From JADJPL01 sp964607915 (GTDB taxonomy: Bacteria; Bacteroidota; Bacteroidia; Chitinophagales; Saprospiraceae): a stretch of 34,916 bases of DNA. A program made the translations under genes and the position numbers. Positions 23,335 to 31,466 of the stretch are shown here, piece after piece (the stretch's first letter is position 1; every line of letters starts with the position of its first letter). The notes below the pieces were generated by a model. That model was not told where the DNA came from, searched no databases, and saw only the letters and a program-made list of their open reading frames with translations. The DNA is taken from positions 1-34,916 of the forward strand of contig CAZSMU010000024.1 of assembly GCA_964607915.1 (NCBI GenBank), read 5' to 3'.

Positions 23335-24354
23335 ATGGCAGACCTACAAAGTAAGTCATTTTGGAAAAGGCCGGAAGGCATCACAGGGGCGATTTTTCTC
23401 ACCGCTATCTTCGGGGGGCTCCTCCTGCTCGGCATCGCGGTACTGCCCGCCCTGGTAGAGCTTGCGCGCAACGTATTTGTGCTCACGGGCTTGATCCTCG
23501 CGTTCGCAGGGCTGCTCTATATGGTATTCGACCCCAAAATGCGGGCGCTCACGAGCTATGCCTTCAAAAGCGCTATGCGTTGGATCACCAGTTTCTTTGT
23601 ACAGCTCGACCCCATCGCAATCCTCAAAGGATATATCGGCCACCTCGAGAACAATATCCGGGAAATGAACCGGCAGGTGGGCCGCCTGCGGGGTCAAATG
23701 CACAAGCTCAACGAAATCGTCATCCTCAACCGGCGGGAGATAGAGGCTAACCTGGAACTGGCGAGCGAAGCCCGGGCCAACAACCAGCAAAATGTCATGA
23801 TCCTCAAATCGCGCAAGGCCGGCCGGCTCCAGGAATCCAACCTGCGCCTCGAAGACCTATACCGCAAACTGGAAGTGCTGTACCGCGTGCTGAGCAAGAT
23901 GTACGAAAATTCCCTCATCCTCAAGGAGGACATCTCCGACCAGGTGATGGTGAAGGAACAGGAAAAACGAGCTATCCACGCCAGCCATACGGCTATGCGC
24001 TCCGCCATGAGCATCATCAGCGGAGACCCCGACAAGCGCGCTATGTTCGACTCCGCTATGGAAGCCATCACCGCCGATGTGGCCAACAAGGTAGGAGAAA
24101 TGGAGAATTTCATGCAACTGTCCTCCAAATTTATGGAATCCTTAGACCTCCAAAACGGCGTTTTTGAAGAGGAAGGCCTGAAAATGTTGGAGGAATGGGA
24201 AGAAAAAAGCGCCTCCCTCCTACTGGGTGCAGATAAGACCGCCATCCTGGAGCAAGCCAACGACGATTCCAATATCCTCGACCTCAGCAAACCGCTCCAG
24301 GCCCCCGTGCGCGAAAGCGGACACAAAAACCAGTACGACAGCTTTTTTGATTAG
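23335..24354 (+). CDS. Two-helix membrane-anchored coiled-coil protein, unknown function
   Basis: A 339-residue protein I do not recognise. Two hydrophobic segments near the N-terminus (GAIFLTAIFGGLLLLGIAVL, and FVLTGLILAFAGLLYMVF) suggest a hairpin in the inner membrane. About 200 residues of charged, heptad-like helix follow (HLENNIREMNRQVGRLRGQM onward to VMVKEQEKRAIHA), predicted coiled coil, then a shorter helical and acidic tail ending KNQYDSFFD. The architecture is that of a membrane-tethered scaffold, loosely PspA- or RmuC-like, but no catalytic motif is visible. The ATG at 23335 was chosen from the promoter-like box and hydrophobic start. The small exported protein at 24387 follows on the same strand after 32 bases. 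Confidence 0.72.
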   Translation: MADLQSKSFWKRPEGITGAIFLTAIFGGLLLLGIAVLPALVELARNVFVLTGLILAFAGLLYMVFDPKMRALTSYAFKSAMRWITSFFVQLDPIAILKGYIGHLENNIREMNRQVGRLRGQMHKLNEIVILNRREIEANLELASEARANNQQNVMILKSRKAGRLQESNLRLEDLYRKLEVLYRVLSKMYENSLILKEDISDQVMVKEQEKRAIHASHTAMRSAMSIISGDPDKRAMFDSAMEAITADVANKVGEMENFMQLSSKFMESLDLQNGVFEEEGLKMLEEWEEKSASLLLGADKTAILEQANDDSNILDLSKPLQAPVRESGHKNQYDSFFD

Positions 24355-24386
24355 AGCGATTTTTTACCCCTCTATAAGATATTACG

Positions 24387-24929
24387 ATGCGAAACCTTCT
24401 TGTTCTTCTCCTGTTGGCCTGCCTGCCTGCCCTGCTCGCTGCCCAGTCCTACAACACAGCCGGTGGGGTCCGCCTCGGCACCGACTGGGGTCTCACGCTC
24501 CGGCAGCGCCTCGACGGCAACATCGCCGCTGAGCTCATCCTGCAGAACAGTCTGCAGAACAACCGCGAAGAATCCGCGCTTACCTTGCTCGGCATCGTCC
24601 ACAAACCGCTGTTGATGCGCAACTTGAACCTGTTCACGGGAGGCGGCATCCACGCCGGCTGGAACAGCGGAGCCTCCGGAGAGGGCTCCTTCGGGCTCGA
24701 CGTCCTGGCCGGCATCGAACTGAGCATCTCCCGCTTCAACCTGAGCTGGGATATCAAGCCAGCGATCAACTTGTCGGGCGGCGACACCTTTGACCTCCAA
24801 TCCGGCGTGAGCCTGCGCTACATCCTCTGGAAGCGGGAGAAGTACGACTGGGAAAAAAACTCCAAAGACCGGGGACGCGGAAAAAAAAGCGGTCCATTCG
24901 ACAAGATTCTGAACCGCAATCGATCATAG
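24387..24929 (+). CDS. Small exported beta-barrel-like protein, unknown function
   Basis: A 180-residue protein with a clear signal peptide (MRNLLVLLLLACLPALLAAQ). About 130 residues of alternating amphipathic beta strands follow (GGVRLGTDWGLTLRQRL, NLNLFTGGGIHAGWNS, FNLSWDIKPAINLSGGD, SGVSLRYILW), consistent with a small outer-membrane barrel of six to eight strands. A basic, disordered tail (KNSKDRGRGKKSG) ends the protein, which is unusual after a barrel and might face the periplasm. No specific family is recognised. It follows the membrane coiled-coil gene in the same direction and converges on the molybdoenzyme gene, with only 4 bases between stops. Confidence 0.75.
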   Translation: MRNLLVLLLLACLPALLAAQSYNTAGGVRLGTDWGLTLRQRLDGNIAAELILQNSLQNNREESALTLLGIVHKPLLMRNLNLFTGGGIHAGWNSGASGEGSFGLDVLAGIELSISRFNLSWDIKPAINLSGGDTFDLQSGVSLRYILWKREKYDWEKNSKDRGRGKKSGPFDKILNRNRS

Positions 24930-24933
24930 CCCC

Positions 24934-27804
24934 CTACTCCTCCTGTTCAGGAAAATAAAACGTCTCTGTAGCAGGCCTCAGTGCCCGGGGCATCCACAGC
25001 GGACGTCGCAGATTGTCGGGGCCTGGGGCAGGGCGGGCCATGGCGAGCCATTCTTTATAGATCTGGTGTGATTTTTCCGTATCTACGAAGATATCCCCGT
25101 ACTGGTCGTTCGGGCCGGCTTTCTCGATGCGCACCCGTTGGTGCCAGCAGTGCATCCCGCTGATGGGATCGGGATGTACGGCGTGAGTGATATTCTGGTG
25201 TACACCTCCGTCGCGCCAGAATATCCGCTTCGAATCGGGGTCTTTGCTGTCGAAGGGGCCGACGCTTTTGGTGGTGCGCATGCGCCATCCTCCTTTCCCG
25301 TCGCGTTCTATGGCGACGGTGTTTACGGCCCAGCGATTTCCCTCCGGGTCGTTCGGGCGGCGCCAGCGGCCGATGTGGTGGGAGCAAGCCACTACACCTG
25401 GCTTCATACCCTGGGTGACCCACACTTTATCTACGAAGTAGCCGATATCGGTATTCATTTTTAGCAGGTCTCCCGTTTGTATGCCGAAGCGGGCGGCGTC
25501 CTCGGGGTGCATCCAGATCGGGTTGCGGTTGGAGATTTCCGTGAGCCATTTGGCGTTGCCCGAGCGGGAGTGGATGAGGGTCGGCAGGCGGAAGGTGGGC
25601 ACCAGTACGAACTCCCCTTTGCTTTTGTCCAGGGCATCGAGGTGGATATGGCTCTTGATATACTTGGGGATGACGTATTCGGGCCATTTCCAGTCGGCCA
25701 TGGTCTGGGAGTAGAACTCGTTCTTGCGGGAAGGCGTGGGGAAGCCCACGCACGGTTTCCCGTCTACGAGAACGCCGATGGCGCTGCCATTTTTTGAAAT
25801 CACGCCGCTCAGGGGGTCTGTGGTAGCGCCTTGCAGGTCTGCCTCTCCCAATAGCTTTTCGTTTTTGAGGTAGCCGTGTTTTTCGACCTCGAACGCGCCG
25901 TATTTTTTCATGTAATCCAGTTCGCTCAAGCCCTCTTTGCGGGCTGCTTCCGGCAGGCCGGGCACGTGTTCGAAGATGAACTGATAGTACTCGTCCACGG
26001 TAATTTTCTCGCCCGGCCGGTAGGGCGACAGGAAGTGCTGTCGGATACCGAGGCTGCCGTCGGGGTCGATGCGCCAGGAGAGTTCGATCCAGAATTCGTC
26101 TTCCTCCCATACTTCGCCGGGATTGGCTTCATAGGTAAAGGTGACGGCCTTGCCGTTGCGGCGGGCTGCTTCGCGCAGTACCGGCTGCCGGAAAGCGATC
26201 CAGGTACCGGAATGCGTTTCGTAGCTGTTGATGTCGTGGCGCTCGGAGGCCAGGCCCATAGGCAGCACATAATCGGCGAAGTAGGCTGTTTCGCTCCAGG
26301 TGGGGGTTAGGGCGGCGTGTAGGCCGACCATTTGTTCGTCGCTCAGCGCCTCGATCCAGGAGAATCCATCGGGATAGGTCCATACCGGATTGAACACGCG
26401 GGTAAAATAGACATCCATACGCCCCCTACCCTCTTTGAGGAAGTGGGGCAACAAGAAGCTCATCTCGAAATACGCCAGCGGGTATTCTTTGGGGAAGTGG
26501 AGTTCGTTCCAGAACTTCTGGGCGGGAGGCGTATCGAAGAATTTGGGTTTAAACTTGTTCCAGGCGCTGGGCGAGGTACCTCCGACGGTACCCACGCTGC
26601 CCGTGAGCACGTTCAGGAAGTGCAGGCAGCGCGATACGGCCCATCCCCCCAGGTTGCCGGAAGCGGCGCTGCGCCAGTTGTGGGTAGAGAATCGCGTGCC
26701 CGCCCGGCCAATTTGGCGGGCTACCTCTACGATCATGGTTGCTTTGACACCGCTTTCTTTTTCTGCGTACTCGGGGGTGAACTCGGCGTATTCCTCCTGC
26801 ATTTTTTCGATGTACGTTTCGAAGTTGACGGCGGCGCCGGGGTGCATTTTGCGGAGGTATTCCTCCCAGTTGACCCAGCGTTCCATATAGGCCCGATTGT
26901 AGAGTCCCTCGTCGAGCAGGACTTTCGCCATAGCCAGGAGCACAGCAGCCTCGGTACCCGGATAGGAGGGCATCCAGTAGTCGGCCATGCTGGCGGTATT
27001 GGAGAGACGAGGGTCGAGTACGGCCAGTTTAGCTCCTTTCATTTTGGCCTCTATGATGCGCTGCGCGTGTGGGTTAAAGTAGTGCCCGCTCTCGAGGTGT
27101 GCGCTGATGAGGAAGATGAAATCTGCATTGGCATGGTCAGGCGAGGGGCGGTCGTAGCCGTACCAGATGCTGTACCCGAAGCGGGCCCCGGAGGAGCAGA
27201 TATTCGTATGGCTGTTGTGCCCGTCCACGTTCCAGGACTGGAGGACGCGGTCCATATAGCCTTCGTGGCCGGGGCGGCCTACGTGATAGACCACTTCGTT
27301 ATTGCGTTTTTCCTGCAGGGCTTTTCGGATGCGGGCGGCGATATCGTCGAGTGCTTCGTCCCAGGTGATTCGTTCCCATTGTCCTTCGCCCCGTTTGCCG
27401 CTCCGTTTGAGGGGGTAGAGGATGCGGTCGGGGTCAGTGATCTGGTTGATGGTAGCCGGGCCCTTAGCGCAGTTTCGTCCCCTGCTCGCCGGATGGTAGG
27501 GGTTGCCTTCGAACTTGCGCACTTTGCCGGTTTCCTTGTCTATGAAAGCCGTCAATCCACAGGCCGCTTCGCAGTTGAAGCAGGTAGTGGGCACGATGGT
27601 ATAGCGTTTTTTGGAGATTTTGGGCCAGGCTTTTGCTTCGTATTCGACCCAGTCGTCCCATTTTTCAGGCGGGGGGAAACTCCTCAGCTGCCCTTCCGGC
27701 ATGAGCCGGGGCTCCATAGTTTCTTCTTCGGCGTGCAGGTTGGGGATGAGGCCGATTTTTTCGGCGAAACGCTCTATCCAGGTATGATTTTGCTTGTGGT
27801 TCAT
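24934..27804 (-). CDS. Molybdopterin-dependent oxidoreductase, large catalytic subunit (SoeA/PsrA-like)
   Basis: A 956-residue member of the DMSO-reductase superfamily. The N-terminal [4Fe-4S] site is Cys75-x2-Cys78-x3-Cys82 to Cys112 (CFNCEAACG, NCAKGP). HNSHTNICSSGARFG places Cys203 at the likely molybdenum-ligand position, and a C-terminal MopB domain holds IQTGDLLKMNTDIG. There is no twin-arginine signal, so the subunit should stay in the cytoplasm; that argues against a periplasmic polysulfide or thiosulfate reductase and towards a SoeA-like sulfite dehydrogenase. Substrate assignment is inference. A TTG lies one codon upstream, but I take the ATG at 27802-27804 as start. It is the third gene after SulP and the Fe-S/NrfD subunit. 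Confidence 0.88.
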   Translation of the reverse strand: MNHKQNHTWIERFAEKIGLIPNLHAEEETMEPRLMPEGQLRSFPPPEKWDDWVEYEAKAWPKISKKRYTIVPTTCFNCEAACGLTAFIDKETGKVRKFEGNPYHPASRGRNCAKGPATINQITDPDRILYPLKRSGKRGEGQWERITWDEALDDIAARIRKALQEKRNNEVVYHVGRPGHEGYMDRVLQSWNVDGHNSHTNICSSGARFGYSIWYGYDRPSPDHANADFIFLISAHLESGHYFNPHAQRIIEAKMKGAKLAVLDPRLSNTASMADYWMPSYPGTEAAVLLAMAKVLLDEGLYNRAYMERWVNWEEYLRKMHPGAAVNFETYIEKMQEEYAEFTPEYAEKESGVKATMIVEVARQIGRAGTRFSTHNWRSAASGNLGGWAVSRCLHFLNVLTGSVGTVGGTSPSAWNKFKPKFFDTPPAQKFWNELHFPKEYPLAYFEMSFLLPHFLKEGRGRMDVYFTRVFNPVWTYPDGFSWIEALSDEQMVGLHAALTPTWSETAYFADYVLPMGLASERHDINSYETHSGTWIAFRQPVLREAARRNGKAVTFTYEANPGEVWEEDEFWIELSWRIDPDGSLGIRQHFLSPYRPGEKITVDEYYQFIFEHVPGLPEAARKEGLSELDYMKKYGAFEVEKHGYLKNEKLLGEADLQGATTDPLSGVISKNGSAIGVLVDGKPCVGFPTPSRKNEFYSQTMADWKWPEYVIPKYIKSHIHLDALDKSKGEFVLVPTFRLPTLIHSRSGNAKWLTEISNRNPIWMHPEDAARFGIQTGDLLKMNTDIGYFVDKVWVTQGMKPGVVACSHHIGRWRRPNDPEGNRWAVNTVAIERDGKGGWRMRTTKSVGPFDSKDPDSKRIFWRDGGVHQNITHAVHPDPISGMHCWHQRVRIEKAGPNDQYGDIFVDTEKSHQIYKEWLAMARPAPGPDNLRRPLWMPRALRPATETFYFPEQEE

Positions 27805-27833
27805 CAAAGCAGGATTAAATTAGGTGAAAAAGG

Positions 27834-29459
27834 TCAAACCAAGGCGACGCGCTGTGGGGCTTCGACCCAAATCCGTTCCGTGAGGTATATTCCGGTCAGT
27901 ACCAGGGCTCCGGCGACAGCGAGCAGGAGGGGGGTCGTCCCTGCTGCGAGCAGGAGCGCGGCGGGGAGTACGTTGCCCAGCAGCACCGTTCCCAGCCAGA
28001 ACCGATTGCGGTAGCGGCCGTGGAGGATCATATCTGCTACTGCTTTGGCGTCGGCGGTAGGGTGCGGCACTGCCATTTCCACAAAAATCGTCAGCAGGTT
28101 GGCTCCGATGCCTGCGAGCAGGACTACGGAGAGGAAGGACTGCCATTCGGCCCCGGTGCCGGTGAGCAACCCGATGAAGGCGAAAGCAGCCGCACCGGCC
28201 ATAATACTGTGCACCAGCATATGGAGTACCAGGGTGGGGCTTTGCCAGAAATCGCGGCCCTTTGCCTGTGCGAATAAGAAAGCGGTATAGACCGCTACAA
28301 AAAGGGCGACGACAGCGCTGAGGTACATCACCCCGGAGGCTATACTGGAGAGGCCCAGGACTTGCAAGCCGGCCAGGAGCGTGAGCAGTCCGCCATATAC
28401 AGTGATGCCGTAGCCTCCGCGCACCAGCCAGGAGCGCTTTTGCGGACGCAGGAGTACGTAGAAGAAGCGGTCCGGGCGGTCCAGGTCTTTGACCAGGAAA
28501 GCCCCTGTCGCGGCGAGGGCCAGCAGTGCTGTACCGAGGACCCAGCCCCAGAGCTGCCCGGAGGGCTGTGCGGCTCCGCTGAGGATGGCGAGGACCGGCA
28601 TCAGGAAAACCCCGGCCGAGACGGCTTTTGTCGTGAGGTAAGCAGGCACTTCCCAGCCCCAGAGCACCCCTTTGTCGGGGGTATCGTAGATGCGCCGGGG
28701 CTTGCCCAGCAGGAGGTCTATAGATTTGGCGGCTCCGTTTTTGCCCACTTCCCCTGCGGTGGCGATATGGCCGCTGCCCTGCATCAGGGCTTCGACGACA
28801 TCCCCGTTGGAGAAGGCCATTTTTTCGGCTGCCTTGGCATAATGCCCGACACCCAGCGACTGCGAATTCCAGAAATACTCGGTATCGCGCTGGGTGAGCC
28901 CCGGGGTCAGGGAGGCTTCATCGCCCTGGATATAGAAGAGGTTAGGAGCTGTCCCCTTGGCTGCTTTGCGCACGGTTACCTGCTCGCGGGCCAGCAGTTG
29001 GGCGATTTCCGTGGCCGGGTCGTCCATGTCGCCGGAGATGATGGCGTGTTCCGGGCATACGTTGACACAGGCTGGCTCGAGGCCGATGTCTATCCGCTGG
29101 GCGCAATAGTTGCACTTCGCCGCGGTATGGCTTTCGGGGTCTATGTAGAGGGCGTCGTAGGGGCAGGCCTGCATGCAGGACTTACAGCCGATGCAGCGCC
29201 GCTTGTCGAAGTCCACGATGCCGTCTTCGCGGTAGTACAGCGCTTCCACCGGGCAGATTTCCACGCAGGGCGCGTCGGTGCAGTGGTTGCAGCGCATCAC
29301 AGAAAACAGGCGGCGCGTGTTGGGGAATACCCCTTTTTCGACCTGTTTCACCCAGGTCCGGTTGACTCCCAGCGGGACGTCGTGCTCTGCCTTGCAGGCG
29401 GTGGTGCAGGCGTGGCAGCCGATGCACTTTCGGTTATCTATGATAAACCCGTACTTCAT
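27834..29459 (-). CDS. Fused [4Fe-4S] ferredoxin / NrfD-type membrane anchor
   Basis: A 541-residue fusion. Residues 1-200 hold four [4Fe-4S] motifs: CIGCHACTTAC, CNHCTDAPCVEIC, CIGCKSCMQAC and CNYCAQ...CVNVC, the DmsB/PsrB/SoeB electron-transfer module. A linker of about 70 residues leads to roughly eight transmembrane helices (about 275-535) of the NrfD/PsrC type, ending with the family-like PHPTADAKAVADMILHGRYR region. The protein would carry electrons between the molybdoenzyme and membrane quinone. With no signal peptide, the Fe-S head faces the cytoplasm. In most characterised complexes these are two separate subunits. The gene starts 82 bases after SulP and lies 29 bases upstream of the molybdoenzyme. 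Confidence 0.9.
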   Translation of the reverse strand: MKYGFIIDNRKCIGCHACTTACKAEHDVPLGVNRTWVKQVEKGVFPNTRRLFSVMRCNHCTDAPCVEICPVEALYYREDGIVDFDKRRCIGCKSCMQACPYDALYIDPESHTAAKCNYCAQRIDIGLEPACVNVCPEHAIISGDMDDPATEIAQLLAREQVTVRKAAKGTAPNLFYIQGDEASLTPGLTQRDTEYFWNSQSLGVGHYAKAAEKMAFSNGDVVEALMQGSGHIATAGEVGKNGAAKSIDLLLGKPRRIYDTPDKGVLWGWEVPAYLTTKAVSAGVFLMPVLAILSGAAQPSGQLWGWVLGTALLALAATGAFLVKDLDRPDRFFYVLLRPQKRSWLVRGGYGITVYGGLLTLLAGLQVLGLSSIASGVMYLSAVVALFVAVYTAFLFAQAKGRDFWQSPTLVLHMLVHSIMAGAAAFAFIGLLTGTGAEWQSFLSVVLLAGIGANLLTIFVEMAVPHPTADAKAVADMILHGRYRNRFWLGTVLLGNVLPAALLLAAGTTPLLLAVAGALVLTGIYLTERIWVEAPQRVALV

Positions 29460-29478
29460 ACCCTATTGGTTTATAGTT

Positions 29479-29544
29479 GACTTTTTGCGCGGGGGATCCT
29501 CCAGGGGCCCAAAAGGCCACTTTTCACTCCTCGCAACCTGTCTA
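29479..29544 (-). repeat. Intergenic palindromic repeat, copy F
   Basis: GACTTTTTGCGCGGGGGATCC at 29479 onward carries the family arm and core boundary, followed by the shortened core CCAGGGGCCCAAAAGGCCAC. It ends in CAACCTGTCTA, which contains the SulP stop codon (29542-29544). It separates SulP from the Fe-S/NrfD gene and may modulate their relative expression. Confidence 0.6.
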
Positions 29545-31245
29545 TTGAGCGGCATTTTTGCCGTATATAGTGTCATCAAACGCCTCCACTGCCTCTTGAA
29601 TGCTGAAAAACAAGCGCCCCTCCCCGATATACTGCAGGAAACCAAAGGACTGTAGCTTGTCTCGTACGGGCCCGATGACGCCCGCCAGATAAAGGGCAAT
29701 TCCTTTGGAAGCAAGCGTTTCGGAGAGGTTTTTTAAGGCCAGTATGCCCGAGGAATCCACCTCCCCGATACTGGAGGCATCCAGCACGAGCGCCTTGAGG
29801 CCGCTGCCCTGGACCTGGATCAATTGCTCGATGCTGTCTCGAAAAAACTGGGCGTTCCCAAAGTACAACTGGGCGTCGAAGCGCAGCACCAGCAGATCGC
29901 CCCGCTGTTCCGCTTCGTCAAAGCGCGTGACGTTGCGGTAATGCGAAGTGTTGGGCAGGCGGCCCAGCACGGCAATATGGGGCCGCGAGTTGCTGTACAG
30001 CATCAAGGCCAACGACAGGATGACCCCGACCAGGATACCGATCTGGACACCCATGGTGAGCGTGCACACAAAGGTGGCCAGGAGAGAATAGAAGTCCCTG
30101 CGGTCGTTGCGCCAGAGGAAGACCGCCTCTTTGAAGTCTATCAGGCTGAACACGGCGGCAATGGTTACGGAGGCCAGCAGCGCCTGGGGTAGGAAATAGA
30201 ACAAGGGGGTCAGGAAGAGAAGCGTCAGTACCACTACCAGCGCAGCGACGATAGAGGAAATACCCGTCCGGGCACCCGACACTTCATTTACCGCAGAGCG
30301 CGAAAAGCTCCCCGTAGTCGGGAAAGCCTGGAAAAATGCGCCCACCAGCTTGGTGATGCCGAGCGCGATAAGCTCCTGGTTGGGAAGGACTTTATAGGTC
30401 TTGTGTTTCGCTTCCAGAGCACGGGCAATAGCCAGGGACTCGATGAAGCTGATGATGCAAATCGTGGCGGCTAATGGCAGTATCCGCTGCATGTCGGCCA
30501 GCGACAGAAAAGGGGTATGGAACGAGGGCAAGCCTTTGGGAATCTCCCCTATCACCGCTACGCCGAGGTGGTCGAGTCGGAACAGGGCTACGGCCGAAAT
30601 GCCCAGCACCATGGCAATCAAACCAGTAGGCAGGGTGCTGCGCAGGCGGCGCAGGAAAAGAATCAGCACAATGCCCGCCGCCCCAATACCGAACGTGAGC
30701 CAGTGGATTTGATCCAACTGACCGAATAGTGACGGAAGGATTACCTGCACCTGATTGCTCTGCGGTAGCCGTATGCCGAGCAGGTACTTCACCTGGCTCA
30801 GCATAATGATGAATGCCGCCGCCGATGTAAATCCCGAAAGGACGGGGTGCGACAAAAAGTTGACCATGAACCCCAAGCGGAAAAAGCCCAGCAGGATCTG
30901 CACCAAGCCGGCCAGGAACGCCGTAGCAATGGCCAGCTCGATAAAGCGCGGGGAGCCCGGCTCCGCGATCCCCGAAAGCCCCGTCGCCAACAACAAACCG
31001 ACAATGGCCACCGGCCCTACCGACAAATGCCGCGAGGATCCAAACACCGCATACAGGAGTGCGGGGAAAATCGCCGCATACAAACCATATATCGGAGGTA
31101 GGCCAGCCAGCATGCTGTATGCCATCCCCTGGGGAACCAACATCACCCCCACCGTCAGCCCGGCCTGCAAATCCCCCCCCAGGTCTTGCCTGCGATAGCC
31201 AGGCAACCAGCCAAACATGGGGATGAATGAAGACAGTGCGCGCAT
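29542..31245 (-). CDS. SulP family inorganic anion transporter with STAS domain
   Basis: A 567-residue inner-membrane transporter. The SulP signature follows PQGMAYSMLAGLPPIYGLYA, then SSRHLSVGPVAIVG, and multiple hydrophobic helices run to about residue 400. A C-terminal STAS domain follows (about 450-565) with ALVLDASSIGEVDSSGILAL, containing the DSSG phosphorylation-type motif. Family members move sulfate, bicarbonate or other anions, and direction and ion are not encoded in sequence. Placement directly ahead of an Fe-S/NrfD subunit and a cytoplasmic-type molybdoenzyme suggests sulfate handling, which is inference. The ATG at 31243-31245 is the natural start. The stop lies inside a palindromic repeat arm. 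Confidence 0.93.
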   Translation of the reverse strand: MRALSSFIPMFGWLPGYRRQDLGGDLQAGLTVGVMLVPQGMAYSMLAGLPPIYGLYAAIFPALLYAVFGSSRHLSVGPVAIVGLLLATGLSGIAEPGSPRFIELAIATAFLAGLVQILLGFFRLGFMVNFLSHPVLSGFTSAAAFIIMLSQVKYLLGIRLPQSNQVQVILPSLFGQLDQIHWLTFGIGAAGIVLILFLRRLRSTLPTGLIAMVLGISAVALFRLDHLGVAVIGEIPKGLPSFHTPFLSLADMQRILPLAATICIISFIESLAIARALEAKHKTYKVLPNQELIALGITKLVGAFFQAFPTTGSFSRSAVNEVSGARTGISSIVAALVVVLTLLFLTPLFYFLPQALLASVTIAAVFSLIDFKEAVFLWRNDRRDFYSLLATFVCTLTMGVQIGILVGVILSLALMLYSNSRPHIAVLGRLPNTSHYRNVTRFDEAEQRGDLLVLRFDAQLYFGNAQFFRDSIEQLIQVQGSGLKALVLDASSIGEVDSSGILALKNLSETLASKGIALYLAGVIGPVRDKLQSFGFLQYIGEGRLFFSIQEAVEAFDDTIYGKNAAQ

Positions 31246-31333
31246 TTTATTCGTTTATGGATGATTCGAGGGGTATGGCGTGGTTTATACCGACAATATA
31301 CCTCCGTTCGCACAAGTATAACAATAGCGATTC

Positions 31334-31354
31334 AAATATATGAACATATTTTCA
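31334..31354. promoter_or_regulatory. Possible ArsR/SmtB-type operator
   Basis: TGAA (31341-31344), six bases, TTCA (31351-31354) is the spacing of the ArsR/SmtB 12-2-12 imperfect palindrome. It overlaps AAATAT (31334-31339), six bases, ATATTT (31346-31351). It lies about 90 bases upstream of the SulP start and about 115 bases upstream of the DUF6702 gene. No ArsR-type gene is present in the window. Confidence 0.35.
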
Positions 31355-31375
31355 TCAATAGAAAAAAATTTGGGG

Positions 31376-31416
31376 AAGAGGCTTTTTAATCTCTCGATAA
31401 TTCTCGTCGCAACAAC
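31376..31416. repeat. Intergenic repeat, degenerate copy G
   Basis: GGCTTTTTAATCTCTCGATAA and then TTCTCGTCGCAACAA align with the right half of copy D (GGCCTTTTTGATCCCTCGATAA, then the arm). It lies between SulP and DUF6702, not at a gene end, and is decayed. Confidence 0.4.
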
Positions 31417-31466
31417 CCCAGTGCACTTTTTGCCCTTTACCAGCGTTTTTCAGGAAACGCAACGCT

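Noticed and set aside
26332..28014. 560-codon plus-strand open frame opposite the molybdoenzyme
   Set aside because: Antisense shadow of a clearly recognisable oxidoreductase; no motif or leader on the plus strand.
24934..29459. Periplasmic polysulfide/thiosulfate reductase (PsrABC or PhsABC)
   Set aside because: Those catalytic subunits carry a twin-arginine signal; none is visible here, so a cytoplasm-facing enzyme is the better reading, although not proven.
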